From Seriola aureovittata (Eukaryota; Chordata; Actinopteri; Carangiformes; Carangidae): a stretch of DNA of 64,000 nucleotides. Position numbers and translations under genes: made by a program. The stretch is taken from NCBI RefSeq assembly GCF_021018895.1, contig NC_079364.1, forward strand, positions 2,722,401-2,786,400, read 5' to 3'. The first letter of the stretch is position 1, and each line of letters begins with the position of its first letter. Below the pieces are notes generated by a model, which worked only from the letters and a program-made list of their open reading frames with translations, had not been told where the DNA came from and ran no database searches. This document shows positions 25,426 through 37,400 of the stretch, piece after piece.

Positions 25426-25737
25426 CCATAACAGCCTTTGATGGAAAGACTAAGATGAGAAAATCCTCAGATATGTAAAAGAGTGTGATCTTATAAAAGC
25501 TAAACCTGTTTAAATGAGTTCTCTCATTTAATTAGCTCATCAGGCCGTTTTATTAAAGCCCACTTTGTAGAAAAATGGCACAATCCTGGTGAAAATCAGC
25601 TGCTTCTCCAGGGATCTATACAGTTAGAAATGGATCAATAGAGGCTTTAATTGAACTATTTGTATCCTTAATATCTGGCAGCTCAGCAGTGAAGATGACG
25701 TCTTCTGTGAAGCATTGATTGTGTGATTTTTTCTACT

Positions 25738-26170
25738 TTCGGAGCTGGAGGCCATTTTGTTTTCGGGGGGTGTCCGTCCACCCGTCTGTCTATCTCAGTA
25801 ACACCTTCAGGGAATCGCTTCAAATTTGGCAGAATCATTCACTTTAACTCAAGGATGAACTAATTCAATTTTGATGCTCAAAAGGTCAAAGGTCAAGGTC
25901 ACAGCGATCTCACAAAACACGGTTTTGGCCTTGTGAACGCGATATCCCGAGAACTCTTTGAGGGAATCCCTTCACATGTGGCACAACTGTCCACTGGGAC
26001 TCAAGGATGTACCGATTAGGTTTTGGCGGCCAAAGGTCAAAGGTCACGGTCAGTGTGACCTCACGGAGCACTTTTTTTTAGCCATAATTCAAGACTTAAC
26101 ACAGCAATTATGTCAAAATGTAATATTTGATATGACTCAGGATAAACAAGGCAGAGGCGGAGGCGGTAAG
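25738..26170 (+). repeat. dispersed repeat with nuclear-receptor half-sites, copy 1
   Basis: Begins with GGAGCTGGAGGCCATTTTG and carries two related modules of about 130 bp. Each runs ATCTCAGTAACACCTTCAGG or its equivalent, then CAAATTTGGC, ACTCAAGGATG, AAAGGTCAAAGGTCA and GTGACCTCAC. It ends near ATATGACTCAGGATAAAC. The same two-module layout is present at 44120-44570. DR1-type AGGTCA pairs lie at 25883-25895 and 26034-26046. Confidence 0.8.
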
Positions 26171-27173
26171 ACTAGTTCTTCAAACTTAAATAAAGCTTAG
26201 GTAAACTACCTGAACTAAGTTTTCGTTTCTGTAGTGTAGCACTCAAAATTTTCCATGGATGTCAAGGAAAACTGGTCTTAAAAAAGGAAAAACGGTCGTC
26301 GAGAGGATTACACCCACTGTGTCAATTTGTCTCCCAGTTGTCACACGCCTCCTGATCCTGACCTAAATGATGGCACCTTATGTCTTCAACTTTTACAAAT
26401 TCACTTCCTCTAAGTTAATGTGCAGCGTACCTGCCAGATATGAAGACAAAACAGCTTTTCACACTCATATCTATCCTGCTGAGCACCGAGCGAAGACATA
26501 AAACTTGAATCAGTATAAATGTGCCGTATCTCTGCTGCGGATCTCTCGGTGATGGTGTGTTTTCCAGGTTTTAGAGTGCCTCAGCTTTTTACTTTTTCAT
26601 GGCTCTCGTACACTTTTGTTTTGCACTGAAGTCTGAAGCCTGTTTATCTCCTCTGTTCGAGATTTAGACATTTCTATTATTCACGTCCCCGGCGAGGCTA
26701 CATGATCCCATTAGCTTCAAACGCTGGCAGGCCACGCGAGGTGCCGGGGACAGGCTGTCTGTGAGGAACTCGCTGTGCTCGGGACAGTAAGACGCTGTTG
26801 AACCTCATTTATGGCAGTTTATCAACAGCTGGCCTCCAGACGACGACACCTTTACTGCACTATTTTAAATAAATGTCATTTGGGTAGGATTAAACAAACA
26901 CGCCTGTCTGGACATGTCTGTTAATGGATTATAAAACAGACCTGTCTCAGTAGCTGCTCCAGAACTGTGTCCCATTCTCTCCATGTTTCTAAGAGTCATC
27001 AATAGGATTCAAGTGCATTGTGTTACCATGTGGTTTTAATCATCAGAATCACAATCTGGTTTATTGTTGAGTTTTCAACACACAAGGAATTTGTTTTGGT
27101 GCATATCAATAAACAGTAAGAAGAAAACAAATATAAACAAAGATGAAACAAGCAAGTACTGCTGCTATATGTT
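26171..27173. other. non-coding; repeat fragment at about 27045-27125
   Basis: The phrase CAGAATCACAATCTGGTTTA, then CACACAAGGAATTTG and TTTGGTGCA, resembles a common fish interspersed repeat. The remainder shows nothing recognisable. Confidence 0.45.
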
Positions 27174-27384
27174 ATACATTGATGCAGGCTCACTATTTGG
27201 CAAGATCAAGTTAATGCTTACTACTCATTAATCTTACTAATGAGTTACTACAATCTATAACTGGTAAAAGGAGCCTTATAGTAATTCATTAATATATGTT
27301 GATGGGTTTTACAGTTTACAATAAGGCTCCTTAGTAGTAAGCATTTACTTGATCTTGCCAAATAGTGAGCCTGCATCAATGTAT
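27174..27384. repeat. palindromic MITE-like element, 51-bp arms
   Basis: The left arm 27174-27224 and right arm 27334-27384 are inverted repeats matching at 50 of 51 positions. Inside the 109-bp spacer a second inverted pair (27268-27284 with 27316-27332) matches at 16 of 17. The right flank to about 27440 continues with reverse-complement sequence of copy A (24541-24800). The layout fits two opposed copies of one element, or a true foldback element. Confidence 0.9.
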
Positions 27385-28651
27385 GAAGACTGTGTTATAA
27401 CTTGTTTAGAATTGTTTGTTTAAGGTTTATAAAGTATTAACACCCGGATTAATAACCTAATTAAATATAATCTTAGTATTTCTTTAGTTTATTTACTTTT
27501 GCCAAGCTGGTGTCATGACTGTCTTATTCTTGAATTTTAAAGTTTTAAAGTTTGATGAAGATGTTCTAAAAGTCTTTTAAATGTTTTTTGTGAATAACAA
27601 AACGTTATTTTATAGACACTTTGTCACTTGTCATTATGTTTCTGTGTCACCTATTTGTCACTTTGTTTTTTTCATCAATAATAAAAAAAATAAATGATCT
27701 AAAATAGATGAATAAATGTTTTTTTGTCGAGGTGAATTTATGATATGAAAATAAACTTGTGACTTTTGTTTGCTTGTGCGAGAGTGTACAATATATATTC
27801 TGTGTGGTGTGCGTTTGTGTCAACAGGAAATCGATGCTCATATCTACTGCAGGTAGATTGATTTGATTCTCCAACAGTTTAATCGAAACTTGTTGTTTTT
27901 TTCTTCAGATGCATTAAAAAAACAAGTAGAACCAACTCCTTGTTTGAGCTTTGAGTGCCACTTCATCCGCCTCACTCGTCCACTCAAATGAATTCAGCCG
28001 CTGCGTGACTCGGTTAACTGAGACACACACACACAACCACACACACACAACCATACACACACACACACAACCACACACACACACACACAAACACAAGTAC
28101 CTGTGAGTTCACAAAGTCACACGTCACTTGGTAGCCTGATATAGACCGGAGACAAAGGCGTGGATGAAACCCGAGCCCCGTCAGCCAGCCTCCTTTCTGT
28201 TGCCATGACGACAGCAGCCGTTTCCAGTGCGTTGGTGAGAAAGCAAAAAAAAAAAAAAGAAAAGGAGGACCTCAGAGGACCTTTGGCCACAGGCTCCACC
28301 CACTAGGGGAATTCACAGATCTAACCTGGCAACCTGTGAAGCAACCTGGCAACCAAACATATAACAATACATTCAAGTTATTTAAACGGTAACATGAAAT
28401 AATGAGGCGGTAATGAATTGGTGTTCCCCCAAACCCCCTCAACCCCCTCTCCACCTTCTCTTGTCCAGCAATTGGTTTCCATCTCCCGTCCTGTGTGGCT
28501 CTTTCCCAGCCTGCAACTGGACGCAGTTCAGGGCGTGTTGCTGTTGCTGGCAGGTGTAGAAGCAGGTTGAGCAGGTTGTTCCCTGAATGCCTCTCTGTTG
28601 GGCCCTCCTCCCCTCAGCGCCCTGCGTCTCTCTCTCTCTCTCTCTCTCCAG
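27385..28651. other. non-coding, interrupted CA tract at 28021-28095
   Basis: No exon recognised. The CA tract is broken by CAACC and CAACCAT units. A poly-A run lies near 28245-28258. From about 28440 the sequence becomes GC-richer and leads into a CT tract (28626-28648) before the candidate exon. Confidence 0.5.
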
Positions 28652-28745
28652 GCCGATTGCTGATTCACTCTCGCATGTTGGCAGCTCGGTGAAGAGATTG
28701 TGTTGCTTGTGCACCTGTTCTCATCTGATACAGCTTAAGAATAAG
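28652..28745 (+). other. muc15: possible 5' non-coding exon of muc15
   Basis: A (CT)n tract ending CTCTCTCCAG gives a strong-looking 3' splice site, and ATAAG|GTAAGG at 28745/28746 is a near-perfect donor. The 94-bp segment between them has no long reading frame, only a short ATG-to-TGA frame. Mammalian MUC15 is known to have untranslated 5' exons, and the first coding exon here begins 20 nt after an acceptor, so an upstream non-coding exon is required. That this is the one is inference. Confidence 0.3.
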
Positions 28746-29754
28746 GTAAGGATTTACTGAGGAGGGATTTAATTTTTTGTCTTCCCTCATTTTCTCAGGG
28801 ACCGTGCGAGTCTAGAAATTGGATGGAAGAATTTTTGTCTAAATGTGTTTAATAAGATTTGAGCCGCAGCTATATTTTTAAGCTAAACCTAAAAAAAAGA
28901 AGAAAAAAAAAATCACAAATAACCTCTTTTTAATATATGAAGTATAAAAACGTCATTTACGACATTCTTTATATTCAATAACTATAACATCAATAAGTTT
29001 TACTTGAGAAGTGTAAAATGAAACTAAAACTTTCTCCATGAAAGAGTAAAAACAGAGTTTAAGAAACATAAACGCTTTTATTTTCAGTGTGAAAGTAAAA
29101 AGAGTTCATCGCAACAAGGGACAAACATACTGTGGGATCTTATATAACCTAAACAGGGGAATACATTACACAAGTGTTTGATCAGTTTTACAGTGAGAAC
29201 CTGTAACACACTGAAATATGTGTCTAAAAAACACTCTATTATGAATAAGAGATACGCAGCCAGAATTTTCTTATTTATAATTATTAGCGAAAATTTATAA
29301 TTAGTGTAAAAAAGGTACTTAATTCAGAATGGCCCTTGTTCTGTTATTGGGTCATTAGTTGAAGTGAAGCTAATTTTAACTGCTTCATGTGTAGTTGGGT
29401 TATTTAATCTAAAACAATTAAAACATTTTGTTTTAACTGATCATGTTTTATGTGTGAAATGTTAATTTGAAAAGAAACTTTAAACTAAAGCTGCTAAATA
29501 AATGCACTGGAGTATAAGAGAAGCATAAAAATGGAAGTACACGTACCTCCAAAAGTACTTTCAACTCCCTGCTCGGCTAATACACGTACTGAGGTTGTAC
29601 GATGCAGTAAATGGACAGCATAAATAAATAATAACACAGGTGAGCTTTAAACAAACTGAATGATTTATAGCCTAAATGTCAGGGAATTAGTGTCTGTGTG
29701 CGTGGGTGGCATGATTCAGAGTATTTACAGGATGTGTGTTTGTGTTTGGTTGAG

Positions 29755-29797
<43 letters not shown>

Positions 29798-32700
29798 TCA
29801 CAGCTGGCAGAGCTGGTAGAGGTGATGGCTGGTACAGACTCTGACAGACCAGCAGAGTGGGAACTCTTTTCCAACAGGCGGCTTCTGTGAGCGCGAAGGG
29901 TCAGAAGTAAAACGTCTCTGCCGGTTTCTTTTCGTCACACCGACTCTGACGCTGGCGGCCAAATGGCCTCCCAGCAGCACGGGGAAGAGGTGCTGTAATT
30001 CCTGGAGACAGGGGGAGAGGGTGTGTAGATATTTTGATTATGGACAGGATGTGACAAACGAAACAGGAAACAGTTTGTTTTTTTAACATTCAGTAAACGC
30101 CATACAAACAAGCAGCAGCAATAAGAGCCGTCTCTGGCAGATATGAAGCAATAACCACAATATTCTAGCGTTTAAGAAAAATGATTACAGAGTTTTTTTG
30201 TGTGTGTGATCTTAAAATATATCCCCACTGACCATGAACGCACAAATCAAAACAAACCAGTGACTCCGCTGAGCTGCCTGTTAAACAGGTTCTACATTAA
30301 TTTGTCTCATTTACACCAGATCCTCAGCCGCCTGCAGCATAATTACACTTTTATCCTCAACAGAGCGTTCAGTACGCTGGGATTCACACTTCGACATGCC
30401 AATTTAAATCATTACTATTATTATTATTATTTAGCAATATTTTTTTTTTTTCTTACAACTAGCATAGTCAAGAAACAGTCTCTGCAGATTACATGTAATA
30501 CGTCTTAGCCTCTAGGTCAGGACAACAAATTAGCTCTTCGTTTCATAACCCTGCACAGGACTGGGAGTGGAGTCACTGTGCCGGCAGCAGTGGTATTTAC
30601 ACTTAACAAAACGTCAGTGTAAGAACGTGTTTTTCTTTCGGTGATCCTCAGCGGTCTGTGAAACTACCAGGAGACCAAGAGGTTTTATTATTTCAACTTT
30701 GCTTTTTTGCTTTTTTTTTTTTTTTTTTTTTGTCCGTTTGGTAGATGGTTTCATTCCCATGATCTTTAGCTGCTGTTTCTATGGAGACGATGCAAGTTAA
30801 GACTGCAGCAAATTCAGTGCGAGCGCTTTAATGTTGCAGCTTTGAAAAAAACAACAACAACAACAACATAATTGCCAAATATAAGAGTCTCAAACCGACC
30901 TGTGAACTGTCTCAACATAAGGTGTGAATGCAGCAGAAATTCAAGCTCTGTGATTGGATGTTTCCAACCGAGACTGGGCAGATGAGAGCGATGATGATGC
31001 TCAATAACAATGTTCAGCCAGGGAAACATCTGTACAGGTACAAATGAGCCGGTCAGTTTATTATTTTCACCGCTGCAGTTGTGCTCTAAATTGTTTCACC
31101 CTCCCCACCCACCTCCTCCCCCCCCACCCTCTTTCCCCATCTCAACCCATTTTCCTTTAATGATGTGTTCTCAGTGTTGTATCATCAGCAAACTTGAGCG
31201 GCTTGATTGATCCTACGTTCACACAGCAGGCTGCACCATTAACAACCCACAGGTTTTCCATTTACTTCCCACAGAGCAGAAACATGTGGGTGATAAAAAA
31301 GACTCGTTGAGACGCTGACCACACATGAACACGTCTCAGTGTTTCTTTGACAATAAATACAACTGTATCTTAGTAGTTTCAATTTTGGATTTAAACGCAC
31401 CGTCTGTAACTTCTGCATCTGGAAGTCTCTCAATCAAAACAATAACAAAAGACCACAGTGTCAGTGGTTCAGGAAATCAAACAGACCCGGTGATTCTAAC
31501 CGTTAAAAACACTGAATAAACCAGTTTCCCCATTTAAAGTCAGAGTTTGAGCGACGCCGTACGGAGGACAGACACGTCAGGGAACAGCTGGAGATGAGAT
31601 TGATGCTAAACCTTTGTTTTGATCGTTTCTCTGATAACTTATGAAGCAGACGTTCAGCAGGTTTTTACCAGCAGCTGAATTCTCCACAGAGGTTTCCTCC
31701 TCTCTATAACAAACACACCAGGGGATTAAATCAGTAAACGAATAAAGAAGTTTCACTTTAAAAATCACCGATGCTCTTCAGTGGACACAGGACAGGACGT
31801 CTCCAGCGGCTGGGAGCTGAGCTGTCGAACATTTCCTCAGCTTTTTTTCCTCCCGTAACTTCAGATCCAGGCGTCCAACGACTAAAATCCTTCATCTGGT
31901 TAAAATAGAGTGGAAAACCACCGAGGTGTAAAAAGTGTCTGTAGCTTAAAACTAGATAAAAGTCAATTTTAATCTTCTGGCAGGAAACTAGGATACAGCG
32001 TCATTGACAGGCGACCAAATGAAACAGAGCGTTACCATATTAAATTTACGTATTTCTCTAGGTTGGAGAATTGATGAAAACATTTGTGAAAATGTAAGAA
32101 CACAACTCAGCTCACTTTTAATTTTAAAATCCTATGGATATAACATTTTTGATTACACAGGAGATATAAAACCATCAAGGTTGGTAAATTTAAAAGAAAA
32201 TGAGTTATTTACAAGAATCACAAAGTTCAGAGGGCTCCTGTATAAAACCACAGTCACAGATCTCAGTGGAGATTGTGCAGGTATGACTGTGCTGAAACCC
32301 ACCAACAAGCTCCCGATGTCGCCGCCATGTTTCATGACGTGTTGTCCCATGTTCACCGCGCCGTCAACTGAGCAATTCCTTGAAAAACAAGGGGGTGGGA
32401 CAAGATCAGCCGTTTCAAGGATTTTCATTATGACTCGAGTCGGTGCAGGTGACCTGTGCTCTGAAAAGCAGCTGCTCTTGTGGGAACAAACAGAGACGTC
32501 TGGATGCGAACTGAGTCTTGGCGTGAGGTCGTGGGGAGTTTGAAGGCCGAGTTGAACAAGAGTTTTAACACCCGTGACTCCGTCCTGATGCTTTTCCTCC
32601 TGCGCAGGAGGTGAACAGACTCCTCAGTCACCGGGGAAAATCAGGAAACAGAAAATAACCAAAAAACTCTTTACATTTTAAATCAAAAGACAAGGAAGGA

Positions 32701-33598
32701 ACAAAAACATCTCATATAATTATACTGGGAAAATAAAGGTCTTCATTTTCAGTTTGTGCAGTTTCTGAGAGAGGAGCTGCTCAGTTGTTTTAACATATCA
32801 TTAGGGAAAGTGCATAAATGTTACGTACTTGTTCTGGAGCTCTGAACTATATCACATGGTCTTCATTCAATTTTCTATTCAGTTCAGTTTTATTTATATG
32901 GCGCAGAATCATAACAGAAGTTATTTCAGGGCACTTTTCATATAAAGCAAGTCTAGACTGAGCTCCAATAATACCCAACAACAGGACATGTAATAGGACT
33001 AATAATAAGAGTAATAATACAAACAATCACACGAATAATAATAATAATAATAATAATAATGGTAGCAGGTGGTGTTCATGAGCAGATTAAGTTTTCATTA
33101 TAATGTACATGTAAACTTATTTTGACTATTTTGAGCAATTTTATAACATGAGCTTCATGTTTTATTTATTTATTAATTCATTTTTACGTTGAAAGCAACA
33201 GCTGACAAAACAGTTTGAACTCAAGGTCCACTTACATCTGTTCTGGAGCTTTTGACCAACTTGAGCTCAAGAAGTTTTGAAAGTGGTTGGAATAATTGTA
33301 AAGTTTGAACATCTGTAGTGTCACGACAACGGAGCAAACTTCATCACAATCTGCTGTGAATTATTAATATAGACAAGAAAATGTTTTAAAATGATCCTCA
33401 ATCATTTAATGTAACGGTGTGAATGTATGAAGTCAAAGTTAATAAACAATAATATTGCTTTTCCTATAACATAACCTGTATTAATGTTTGTTTATGATTA
33501 CTGCCATGTTATACCGATGGGAACTGGCCTCTGCTGAGATTTTTTATTTTGTTTTCAAGCAGTAAAATGATGTTTTCATGTTCTCTCTTGTGTTTCAG
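28746..33598. other. region upstream of the muc15 coding exon; candidate intron 1
   Basis: Contains a TG tract (29757-29793), an ATT tract (about 30413-30432), a poly-T run (about 30710-30731), a pyrimidine-rich stretch near 31085-31140 and an AAT tract (33036-33060). The longest open frame (32004-32543 +, 179 codons) has no recognisable domain. The last bases before 33599 (TCTCTCTTGTGTTTCAG) are a good splice acceptor. Confidence 0.5.
32882..33010 (+). repeat. dispersed teleost repeat ('TTTTATTTATATGGCGCAGA')
   Basis: GTTTTATTTATATGGCGCAG, then AATCATAACAGAAGTTATTTC and GGGCACTTTTCATATAAAGC follow the start of a frequent fish repeat found at the edge of many elements. A related sequence starts at about 48718 (AAGTTTATTCATGTAGCACC). 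Confidence 0.6.
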
Positions 33599-33618
33599 AG
33601 TGAAACCGAAAGGGGGAA
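33599..33618 (+). other. muc15: muc15 5' UTR part of the first coding exon
   Basis: Twenty bases follow the acceptor TGTTTCAG (33591-33598) and precede the start codon. The start context is GAAATGG, with G at -3 and G at +4, which fits efficient initiation. The frame has no upstream in-frame ATG in this exon. Confidence 0.75.
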
Positions 33619-34480
33619 ATGGAACTGTATTTAAAAATCACAGCAGGCCTCCTTCTGATTGTCCATGCCTTCCACCTGGCATCGCTCCAAGATCCAACCG
33701 ACTCTCCGGGGCGTACAATTGATAAAAGCTGGCTCCGTGAACTCGCCAAAAATACAGCTGGAAGTCTAAATGCTGCAGTTACCGGAGAGAAGGCAAAGTA
33801 TGATCAGGAAGCTGATGCGACGGCTTCGGAGCCAAGTAATGATTACAGTGGAATAGCATCTGGCTCCATGGCAGCATTTAATGCAGAAGAGGAGAACCTG
33901 TCGGGCCATGAAAGCGGTGCGAATAATACATCTGATGATCTGAATGTTGTCGCTACCACGCTGCCTCCCGCATTTACTAACGGCACAACAAAACAACCTG
34001 AACTGCCAGACGCCACAGTTTCTCCAAACACGACAACTGCACATCCCACAAGCTCAAGTCACGCCAACGTGACAGAAGCGGAGGACGGCTCTCATAACTC
34101 GACCACGACCCTTCAAACCTCCACCACTCATTTGATTTCACAAAACTCCACCAGCTTTCCAGATTTTTCCAATCGTACTGATTTACAGTCTACAACCCCG
34201 CCTCCAGAGAGAAACGCCACACAAGAATCCACAACAAGACCGAAGGCACACACGGGGTTAACCAACAGCACAAGCACAGGATCTACCAACACAACGGCCG
34301 TAACAACCACAGCATCACCAGAGACAAACAAGACGTCGACCCTGTCTTCATCTACGACAGTGCTCCCCTCTGAGACCACAGAGACGAGCCCTGCGACCAC
34401 GACCGCCGCCGCTCCGAACACACCTGAGAAGGCCAACAAGACAGACAAAGACGCCGCCTCAGGGAGCAGCTCAGAAAGAG
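33619..34480 (+). CDS. muc15: muc15 coding exon 1: signal peptide and mucin ectodomain
   Basis: 862 bases ending in phase 1 at AAAGAG|GTACTG. It codes the signal peptide, an acidic stalk (about residues 40-110) and a Thr/Ser/Asn-rich mucin segment (about 110-287) with clustered sequons such as NGT, NTT, NVT, NST, NRT, NAT and NKT. The whole glycosylated region sits in one exon without a tandem repeat, as in MUC15 of other vertebrates. If the intron is retained, the frame continues 28 codons to TGA at 34564-34566. The minus-strand frames over this exon are shadows. Confidence 0.93.
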
Positions 34481-37400
34481 GTACTGCTACTGTTTCAGGT
34501 GTCACAGTATCCGGTGCACATTTCTGTGTCCAGAAACCTGCTTTGTGTGTCTTCCTCGGAGCGTGACATCACTTTATAGACAGATACTGAGGGAAAAAAA
34601 GCATTTATGTGACATCCCCAAGCTCTCCTGACTGACTCGTGTAAGGAGGTTTGACAGATGTTAGCATAAGAGCTATAAGGCAACAAAACAGGCACAAAAT
34701 CCTTTAGAGACTTGGTTTAACGGTAGCAGTGTGCCCCGTTGCTCAGGAGCAAATATATCACTGTTACTTTTTTTTTTTTTTTACGCCCTTTCCCTGACCC
34801 ACATTTACCTGCATCTAGGACAAATGCCCTTTCTTTCAAAAGGAAAAGGTTGGGTTTCAGGCGCTATCGATGTGGCTGCTGTGAGTGAAGGGATCTGTTA
34901 CAAGCACCTTCTCAGTACAGGACAATGAAACCCTGTTTTTGGGGCAAGAAGAAAAAAAGAGAAAAGAACTGTAAGAGGCGGTCGGGGACTGAGGTCAGAG
35001 ATACTTTTGCAGCGTTTGTGCAGGGGCGTGAGACTAGTCTTTGGTGTTGACCGTGAGATCAAGGAGGTAGGAGAATAAAGGGCATAGACACTATCTATCT
35101 ATCCATCTATCTAAACAGCTACTTTTCCTGCAAAGTATTTGTGGGCGAGCTGACTACCGACACTGTGACGGGAGGAAAACAAGAGGCCCTAAGAGAGCCG
35201 GTGCGGGTTTGAGATTAAAATAAAACTCGCATCACATGGACAGATGTGACAGCAGGACGTAACACTAACAGATGACGGCAATAAACAGTGGGAACACAGT
35301 TGTGAAACTGCGGGCAACACAGTTATATTAAAAAAAAAAAAAAATCTGCCCCACAGTTACCCTGACAGGCACAGCGTGTGCACGACAACTGTACAAAAGC
35401 ACAGACGGCAGAGTACAGGTAAACAAAGAGTCTATAAATATGAGCCTACAAGGCAGCTTCGCTTTAACTGACAACAGTAAATAAAGGTAGGAACCCTCCA
35501 CTCAAGTGGCTTTACTCACCTGAGGCTGGAATGATGAGGTGTTTGGGTTCGATATCTTACCTTTTCTGAGTGAACTGATTAATGCTCTACTAACTACTAC
35601 TAACTCTTTAGAATGAAAAGGAACAGATGTTTACTGTCAGTATTTTTAGGAGTATATAAACAATATTAAACCATACAATTAAAATAAATCAAAACCAAAA
35701 TTAAGACTTATTAGACCACTTTAAAATAGAACCCATAAACTTACAAAATAATATTAAACCAAATTACTTTTACCTAAATTAGCAAATTGATAAATTGCTT
35801 TGGAAATAATATTAAACAAAAATACCTTTACAAAATGAGGGAATCAAATAAATAAAAATGGCTGGGAAATAAATATGGCACTACGAAATAAAAGTCTCAG
35901 GAAATAAATAAATATGGCACTACGAAATACAAGTGTCTCCCGAAAAAAATAAATGTGGCATTACAAAATAAAAGTTCCCTGAAATAAATAAAAATGTCAT
36001 CTCAAAATAAAAAGCAATTTATTTATCGACTAAATTATATATTTCATATATTTATATATTTCTACGTTTATTACCTAATTTATTTATTTCAGAATTTATT
36101 TCATAGCTGTATTTATTTATTTAAGTATTTAATTTAGATTAAAATGTTATTCCATATAGGAAATCCTTATTCTCAGCAGGGCAAAACACAAAGTTCAACT
36201 CACAGTTTTGGCGCCAGTCCTTTAGAAACAGGTGCAGGTGCTAGAGAAGCTGGATGGAGGCTGAGATGGAGTCCTCCTCCGGATGCACACCTACACCTTT
36301 GACGTATTCTGTCCTTATAGACACTCAATGTTTATTGTTCCGATCAGCAATGGTGTCTTCCGACCTTGCAACTGGTAAAGTTTAGCATAGCACGTGAGTC
36401 CTGCCCGATTAGCAATGGCGGCGGTGATGGCTTCCTCCGGTCGCCTTCAGCTTAGCACAGACACACTCGTACAACCGAATCAACCGTGATTAAGCGAAAC
36501 CCATGGCTGTCTCCCGGCTACAGTGTTTACAGACACTTTCACCAGCTGTTTTAACCCAGTATTTTGTCATTATTTCTCCTGCTCCGCGTATCTCCAGCGC
36601 CTCGTTCGTCTTCTTCTTCTTTGGTGGTAAAGGCGGTTGGAAAACCACCTTGTAGGCGCACTACCGCCACCGACTGGACTGGAGTGTGGATCAGGCCATA
36701 ATGCGGGAAAATAAAATAAGAGAATGAATGAATTACTTAATTAAAATAATAATAATGATAATAATAATAATATTAAAATATTTTTGCATCCCGTCCTCTG
36801 CCATACCTCTGACCAATTACCACCAGTGACACAGACTGATATATACTAAAACCAGTCAGAGTAACTGAAACTAAAGACACAATCTGTTTTCTCTTCTTTT
36901 TAGTTCATCAAAGTTTGCTGCCCATATTGTTTAGAACGGTTATTTTAATTACTTGTTTAACTATTTACATCATAGTTTACTTATGACCTCTTTATCTTAA
37001 CCTCTCTGTTAAAATTTTTTTCCTTTATTAAACTAAATTATTCTCAGTTTAATTGCTTTACAGAATTATCGTCATGTAACTTTATCAGGAACTGAGATGT
37101 TTAAATCCCTTGCTTTTACACTACTACTACTACATAAAAATATTCACTCACTGCAGCTTCCTGACCTTACTAAAACAAGGTGACATATACAATTGTTACA
37201 ATGACATCAGGGTCTTCATGAACTGTACTTATGTTTCATCGTAATACAACAAGATTAGGAGTCTACAGCACATACTATCAGCTGTGTGAGGCTGCTCTAA
37301 GGCACAGTGCTGCTTTGAGCTAAATGCTAACATCAGCATACTAACATGCTCACAGTGGCAGTGCTAAATGTTAAAGCACAGCTGAGGCTGATGGAAATGT

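Noticed and set aside
33766..34505. Minus-strand frames of 68-125 codons
   Set aside because: Shadow frames of muc15 coding exon 1. The Val-rich composition mirrors the Thr/Asn codons of the mucin on the other strand.
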